Notes under the pieces: generated by a model
Databases searched by the model: none
What the model was told of the DNA's origin: nothing
The model's input: the letters and a program-made list of their open reading frames with translations, nothing else
Part shown: positions 59,024 through 64,000 of the stretch, in pieces
How positions within the stretch are numbered: the stretch's first letter is position 1
Layout: each line of letters begins with the position of its first letter
Program-made: the position numbers and the translations under genes
Source: Benincasa hispida
Taxonomy: Eukaryota; Streptophyta; Magnoliopsida; Cucurbitales; Cucurbitaceae
Length of the DNA stretch: 64,000 bases
Assembly (NCBI RefSeq): GCF_009727055.1
Contig: NC_052352.1
Location: 26,975,322-27,039,321 of the forward strand
Direction: 5' to 3'

Positions 59024-60274
59024 ACTCTTATTCCTTCATCTCTTTTACTAGTATTTAGCTATCTAAATCTTATTGAATTTTAATTCTTTGTCTAAAAAAA
59101 ACCTTGTTGTTTTGATTTAAATCATTTGACCCTCTTTTTGTCTGTTTACAACGATTAAGGCACAGGATTGTGGAGATGTTACAAGAAGAAGCAAATGATC
59201 TCAATCCATCACCGCAATCCACAGAAGATAGATCGCCGCAAGGAAGGATGCGTCAATACAAAATGCGGGCGATAGCGCAAAATTTGGGGGTGTACTCTTC
59301 CCTATCTTTATTTCAAATTTTGCGCTATCACATCGCATATTAATTTTAAAGTTTTATCACCGCATCCTCTTTAATTACCGCAATCATCTAACATAGATAA
59401 ATTTAGTAGTTTACCGGATTTTGTTCTTTGCCAAGTATGATTTCAATGATGACAAATATGCTTCTATTTCTTTCTTATATACTAGAATCAACTTAGTCTT
59501 AAGATAGTCTCTTCATAAAATATTTCTCGAAGTTAGGGGTTTACTAGCTTTCTTTCAAACTCTCTTTACAACGCATTCTATGACCATCACATCACTTATT
59601 TTAATTTTTGGATATGAGGACATTGCCGCATTTTAAATTTGGGGGTGGGGTATTTGTTTCCGACCTTGCTATTTCAAAAAAAAAAAAAAAAATTGAGAAT
59701 AACAACTCCACTGTCAACGCAATGGGAAACCCATGTTGATAAGAGTTAAGTTGTGAAAGGCACTTACCAGTAGTTGGATATCCGCATGACACACGTGGGG
59801 GCAAGCCAAAACGAAAGTAAGTCACCAGGATCAACGCAAAAGTAAATGACCGCAACTCCACTGCTAAATAGGTATGAGTTTAGTCTAAGAAAGAATGCAT
59901 TGCTCATAGTTGGATGTTCGCATGACACACGTGGGGGTAAGCCAAAACGAAGGCAAGGCACTCAGATCAACGCAAGGTCAGAAAAAAAATATATATCAAT
60001 GAAGAAAATTTTTGTGCAAGAATAAAATCATTTGATAGCCCGGTAGAAAATTTTCTTTTTCGAATAAATCATGCGATGTTTCGAAATTTAGTAAAGTCTT
60101 TTTGAAAGTTAAGCTTGCAGTCCTTAGGTCTTAGAAATATTTTAAGAAGAGACTTGAATAAAACTTAAGGAAATTTCGGTATATAGAATTTGAATGAAGT
60201 ATCTTTGAGAAGTCTAGGAAAAGAACTTTGCGGTTGACTTGCTAAAGAAATCTAGCATTGTTTAAATTTGGGGA
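59024..60274 (+). repeat. Post-integrase region of gypsy H with tandem repeat and three polypurine-like tracts
   Basis: No coding sequence. AAATTTGGGGG-type tracts occur at about 59280, 59634 and 60264; the last directly precedes the 3' LTR and is the working polypurine tract by position. A tandem pair with period about 131 bp occupies 59765-59972: GCATGACACACGTGGGGG and GTAAGCCAAAACGAA-type words occur twice. Long non-coding tails of this kind are common in Athila-type elements. Confidence 0.7.
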
Positions 60275-61914
60275 TGGGATAACGAGTAGAAATGCACGTT
60301 ATCATAGTACTAAGTTCTTAAACAATGTTGGATTACGTTGATGAAATATGTTAACTTGCATCCATTAAGCATCGTTTTCATGATATTGCGGTCGCATGCA
60401 TTCATTGTATTAGAACTATTGATTTTTGTTTTTTTGTGCAGAATATGCGTTGACGCAATGCAAAGATTGCGATCATAGGAATTCATTGGTCGAGCGTAAC
60501 TTCACCGCAAGGCTTTGCATTGATCGTGCTCGCAAACATTTGCCTAAGAAGGATCGGCGCAACATGGTGTGCGCATCTGGGTGAAAGGCCAATTAAGAGC
60601 GATGGGACAGAAAGCTGATGACAGTCGAATCCAAATTAAGTTGACAGCTGATAACGATCACAAAGTACATTTAGCTTTATCGGTGATACTTACTCGACAC
60701 ATCAGTCATGAATTAAAGTTGTTCCATCTGTACAATTAGGAGGGAAAATCCGATTTTCACCATGGATGCTCTATAAATACCAAGGGCATTCTTCAGAGAA
60801 GGGGTTAATCAGTTGATTAGTTCACACGTCTTTGTTCTTAGTATTTTAAGGCAGACACGAGGGAGAAAGTTGTGCCAGTAGATCGTTCCGGTAAGCTTGG
60901 GAGAGCGTCGGAAGCTCCAAGGATAGAGAGAGGGCCGATGCTACAGAAGTGGGAACATCTTTAGATCAGAATAGAGATTTCAGTGTAAAAAGCCTCGGTC
61001 AGCAAGGAATTGCTACCGGGCTCTCTACCTTTACTTTCCATTGTCATTTTGTACTCAACTCATTTATTATAATGGAATTTCCTTCTCTATATTTTTTCAC
61101 TCTCTGTTATTCAGCATGAGTAGCTAAATTAGTTGAAAGGGTTGAGAAGCATTTAGCTAGCACAACTAGGGAATCTTCATTCTTTGCGATTATCTTGTTT
61201 ATGTATGCTTCATTCGTCCATTAGAGATACTCGGGAGGGTATTCTAAGGACAGGATCTAGACTTGGGAAGGTCAGGTTAGAATCTAGATTCGGAAGAGCC
61301 AGATTAGAACACATAAACAAGAGATAGGCGCTTAGGAATGAGCACTATTTTTTATCAACGCATCGTATGCATCCTAGAGATGGGATATGATTGTATGCAA
61401 TCACCTTGCTTTCATGCATTTTGCATCATGCCATAGAACAAGAGTAGAGACTTAGGGATGAGCTCTATGGATATTTTGCATTCAACACATGCGTCCTATA
61501 TTTAGGAGCATCACATTTACATTGGAAAATGACTTGCTGTGCATGGTTGTAACATGGTAGCATAGTCTGACGCATTCCCAAGTAACGCTAGCTAAAGATC
61601 TTCTCAACCCGTTCATCGCATACTCATTGCATCTTTTAACGCAATTGTCTTTTCTCAACTCCGCCACATTTGTTTATTTCTTTTTCATCAACGCAACACA
61701 ACAAACCCAACACTTTATTTATTTATCCGGTTACAGCAAAGTTCTCCATAAAAATTACCAACGCAAACTGTTTTCACAAGTCCCTATTCGACTCTAGACT
61801 TACCAGGAAACTCAGAGGAATTTACACTTGGATTCTGCTGGGGAAACTTAAGTGCACAACGCAATTTCATCAACGCATATCATCCATATTTCTACTTCAT
61901 AAAAACAAGCATCA
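60275..61914 (+). repeat. 3' LTR of gypsy H
   Basis: About 1640 bp, starting TGGGATAACGAGTAGAAATG after the tract AAATTTGGGGA and ending ACAAGCATCA. TATAAATA at 60772-60779 is the TATA box. Its beginning resembles the start of insertion C on the minus strand (GAAATGTACGTTAT versus GAAATGCACGTTAT). Confidence 0.8.
60772..60779 (+). promoter_or_regulatory. TATA box in the 3' LTR of gypsy H
   Basis: TATAAATA about 500 bp into the LTR. The equivalent in the 5' LTR is deleted, so any promoter activity of this element would come only from this copy and point to the right, into LTR G. Confidence 0.5.
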
Positions 61915-62921
61915 GTTATATCAAATAGATATAAAATATATCTAATGCGAGGGGAGTGCAACTATAGGCTATAGTGGATAGTCTTGTTAGTTAACGAATG
62001 TTGATTAACTAGGTTAAAGTGTTTGACCGGTTAGTCTCGGATCGTTGGAGCTCATGATCTGTAGGTCCATTAGGTCTCCTTGCTAGCTCACTACAGATAA
62101 AATTGAAGAACTAGGTGAAGTGAGAATTTGAAATGTTCAAATTCGGTCTTGGAAAATTATATTTTATATAAGATATAATTTACAATTATTTATTTATTTA
62201 TTTTTTTTTTTTGGAGAGTATATTTTATAAGATATTAAATAAACTATTAGCATGAATGCATTTTAAATTGATTAATGTGATTAATCAAAATTAGGTGTCA
62301 AAGACAATTTTATATGTGATATTAATTAATTTATTTTATTTAACTAAAATTGTTTTAATTAAATAATTTCTAAAATATGAAAAATGTATTTCATATTTTG
62401 TCAAAAAAAAAAAAGATTTATTATAAATTTATTTTAATAAAAAATTAGTTAGTGGAAAAATCAAATTGTTGGATTTTTCCACTAAGTGGGTTATGTAGTG
62501 TTTCATGCAAAGCTTGACACCTAATTTTTCATGCTAATGGAGTTTGAGGTAGATGTCATGCAAGAAGAGTTTTTGCATGTGTTTTGATTTATAAATATAT
62601 TTTTTTTCAAATGCTAAAAACTTATGTTTCCTTGATTTTTTACCATAATCTTCCACAAAACTCTTCTACTCTCAAAATTAATTAATGAAATTTCCTATCT
62701 TTCACTGAAAATTCAATCCCATAACCGTGTTCTTCAACTAGAGAATAGAGAGGATATTTCATTGGTGGTGTCGATTGCTCACAGAGAGGAAGATTCTTGT
62801 GGAAACTATAAAGGTTGTATTTCTAATCCTTTTGCACACTTAATCTTAGTTCTTTAATGTAATTAGAGTATTTTTGATCAATTGCTTCCACTGTGCATGC
62901 TGTTTTTATTCCAATAGTTTC

Positions 62922-63400
62922 ACAGTAAGAGTTACTTATTTTTATGGGTAATATAGCAAAATCTATCAGTGATTGACTTCTATAGTGATAGAAGTCTATT
63001 AATAGCGATAGACTTCTATCATTAATAGACTCAGATAGTTGGATCTTAACTAATTTTTGTCTATAATTGTCATTTTTCTCAGTTTAATGCAATTAATGAT
63101 GTTGAATTTCAAGTTATTGATGGAAGTAATCAATTTATGGTAAATTTAGATTCCAAATCATGTACTTGTCATGTTTGGGATCTTGATGAAATTCCATGTG
63201 CTCACGCACTTGCTGTTCTTCATGGGCGCAATATGAATACTTACTCTCTTTTTTCTAAGTATTTTTTGTCAAGTACCTTGATTCGTGTTATGTTGGTTCT
63301 GTTTGTCCAATTGGGAATCATGCTAATTGGAAGCCTACAGAGACTGACATGAATATATTACCTTAAGTTGTTAAGCATCCAGTAGGTCAACATCAAAAAC
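62922..63400 (+). pseudogene. MULE transposase C-terminus with SWIM zinc finger
   Basis: An intron-like stretch with 'TCTATCATTAATAGA' words (62950-63080, ending in TTCTCAG) is followed by FNAINDVEFQVIDGSNQFMV, then SWIM finger CTCHVWDLDEIPCAHALAVL (about 63161-63220, CxC...CxH complete) and RNMNTYSLFSKYF. The frame is open to 63352. It was continuous with 51700-51736 before LTR G inserted. Confidence 0.85.
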
Positions 63401-64000
63401 AAAGAATATTATCAATTGACAAGCAAAAAAAGTTGGACAAAGTACAATCGTTGTCATCTTGTTGGTCACAACTGTAAAAGTGTAAATTTCCACCGTTTAT
63501 ACAATTATGTAACATTTACTATCGTTGTGCTTGTTATAGATGTAAATGTGTATGTGTCCACCATTTTTACAGTGATGTAGCTTTTTTTTTTAGTATCGAT
63601 TTGATTGTTATATTGTTCATAAGAACGTAACATTCTGCTTGAGGAATATAGAACATTTTTTCCCATTTTTGTCAGTAGTATATATATTCAATTTGCTTCT
63701 GATATGTGAAGTAATATCACTTAGTTCTATCACTAATAGATTTCAAGACCCATTAACGAATACCACTTGTTTTAGTCCTTGGAACTTTTTCTCAATAGAA
63801 AGTAAAAAAAAAAAAAAAAAAAAAGCAACATATTTTTATAGGATAAAAACACAAAATCAAGTACATAGAAAGAAAGTAACAACAATTTCAAGTAATGTCG
63901 CTGTGATTTCTATCATTGATATTGGTCTATCACTGACATTGGCTTATCACTAACATTGATTTCAGCACCCATTACATAAGAACTGAAGGATCCTTGATGA
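63401..64000. other. MULE 3' region, no further gene seen
   Basis: AT-rich, with a 22-base A run near 63805-63825 and further copies of 'TCTATCACTRAT' words at 63725-63745 and 63905-63960. The right terminus of the MULE was not found. Confidence 0.5.

Larger units (their letters stand above)
52029..61914 (+). mobile_element. Ty3/gypsy retrotransposon H (Athila/Tat type), decayed
   Basis: Direct LTRs (52029-53178, truncated; 60275-61914) flank gag, protease, reverse transcriptase, RNase H and integrase in gypsy order. The primer site matches aspartate tRNA, as is usual for Athila-type elements. The gag zinc knuckle with 'NTYNPGWRNHPNF' and the reverse transcriptase FIDDFSVYG are also Athila-like. 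The LTRs differ visibly (several changes per 100 bases), so it is old. It lies in solo LTR G and is itself hit by a hAT MITE. Confidence 0.88.
51742..62916 (+). mobile_element. Solo LTR G (copia B family), split by gypsy H
   Basis: The left part is 51742-52033, starting TGTTGGGTTATATG; the right part is 61915-62916, ending TTATTCCAATA. The exact duplication GTTTC flanks it. The right part matches the second half of the copia B, E and F LTRs (AGTGCAACTATAGGCTATAGTGG, TCGTTGGAGC). About 400 bp expected between the two halves are missing, so the gypsy now sits at a deletion. The final TATTCC AATA probably derives from CCAACA. Confidence 0.82.
49041..63560 (+). mobile_element. Mutator-like element (MULE), split by nested insertions G, H and a hAT MITE
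   Basis: A decayed MuDR-type transposase gene runs 49846-51736 and resumes at 62922-63352, with 11 kb of nested LTR DNA between. The exact 5-bp duplication GTTTC (51737-51741 and 62917-62921) marks the host break. The outer ends of the element are not resolved; terminal inverted repeats could not be matched and the right end may lie beyond the window. The approximate start is set at the change from spacer to a GC-richer leader. Confidence 0.6.

Noticed and set aside
1..64000. A new multi-gene biological system
   Set aside because: All coding remnants except the OPT and OXS3-like genes belong to known retrotransposon or Mutator-like families, and I see no unexplained gene cluster.

Overview
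The window is nuclear DNA of a eudicot plant: GT..AG introns in plant gene families, very AT-rich spacers, and dense Ty1/copia, Ty3/gypsy, hAT, Harbinger-like and Mutator-like DNA. The repeat families look to me like those of a cucurbit (Cucurbitaceae), but that is recognition from memory, not a search. It is a draft assembly: there is one run of Ns (11609-11625) and three intact copies of the 38-bp Nextera transposase junction adapter (35951-35988, 58236-58273, 58388-58425).

Only two ordinary host genes are visible. A six-exon oligopeptide transporter of the OPT family lies on the plus strand (869-3686, 734 residues) with a small Harbinger-like MITE in intron 3. A two-exon OXIDATIVE STRESS 3 (OXS3)-like gene lies on the minus strand (13453-14323, 230 residues). 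Between them (about 4.9-9.6 kb) is an inverted repeat made of ~136-143 bp units rich in ACGATCG motifs, into which a 3.8-kb internally deleted gypsy element has inserted (5298-9115, near-identical LTRs, 5-bp target duplication). A hAT-type element (11090-11694) lies in the same spacer.

From 14.3 to 25.3 kb the DNA is AT-rich and apparently gene-free, with a gag-only copia derivative (16456-18515) and a fold-back repeat (18600-19136).

From 25.3 to 48 kb is a stack of nested elements resolved here by target-site duplications (TSDs). An old minus-strand copia (A, 25334 to about 47.8 kb) was hit twice. In its reverse transcriptase it carries a 13.5-kb copia (B, 27024-40546, TSD CAAAA). B contains an LTR-like insertion (C, 32384-36321, TSD GGGCT), which contains a solo LTR (D, 32724-34656, TSD CTGTT). 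Elsewhere A carries a solo LTR (E, 41056-45118), which contains another solo LTR (F, 42452-44552, TSD ATATG).

From about 49 kb to the end is a decayed Mutator-like transposase gene. It is split by a solo LTR (G, 51742-62916, TSD GTTTC), which is split by an Athila-like gypsy element (H, 52029-61914). H is in turn split by a hAT MITE (58198-58600, 8-bp TSD) that contains two of the adapters.

No operon, defence island or new enzymatic system is present. What merits a second look is the layered insertion history, the sequencing-adapter contamination, the inverted ACGATCG repeat and several short recurrent motifs. Every transposon coding region in the window carries stops, frameshifts or deletions.
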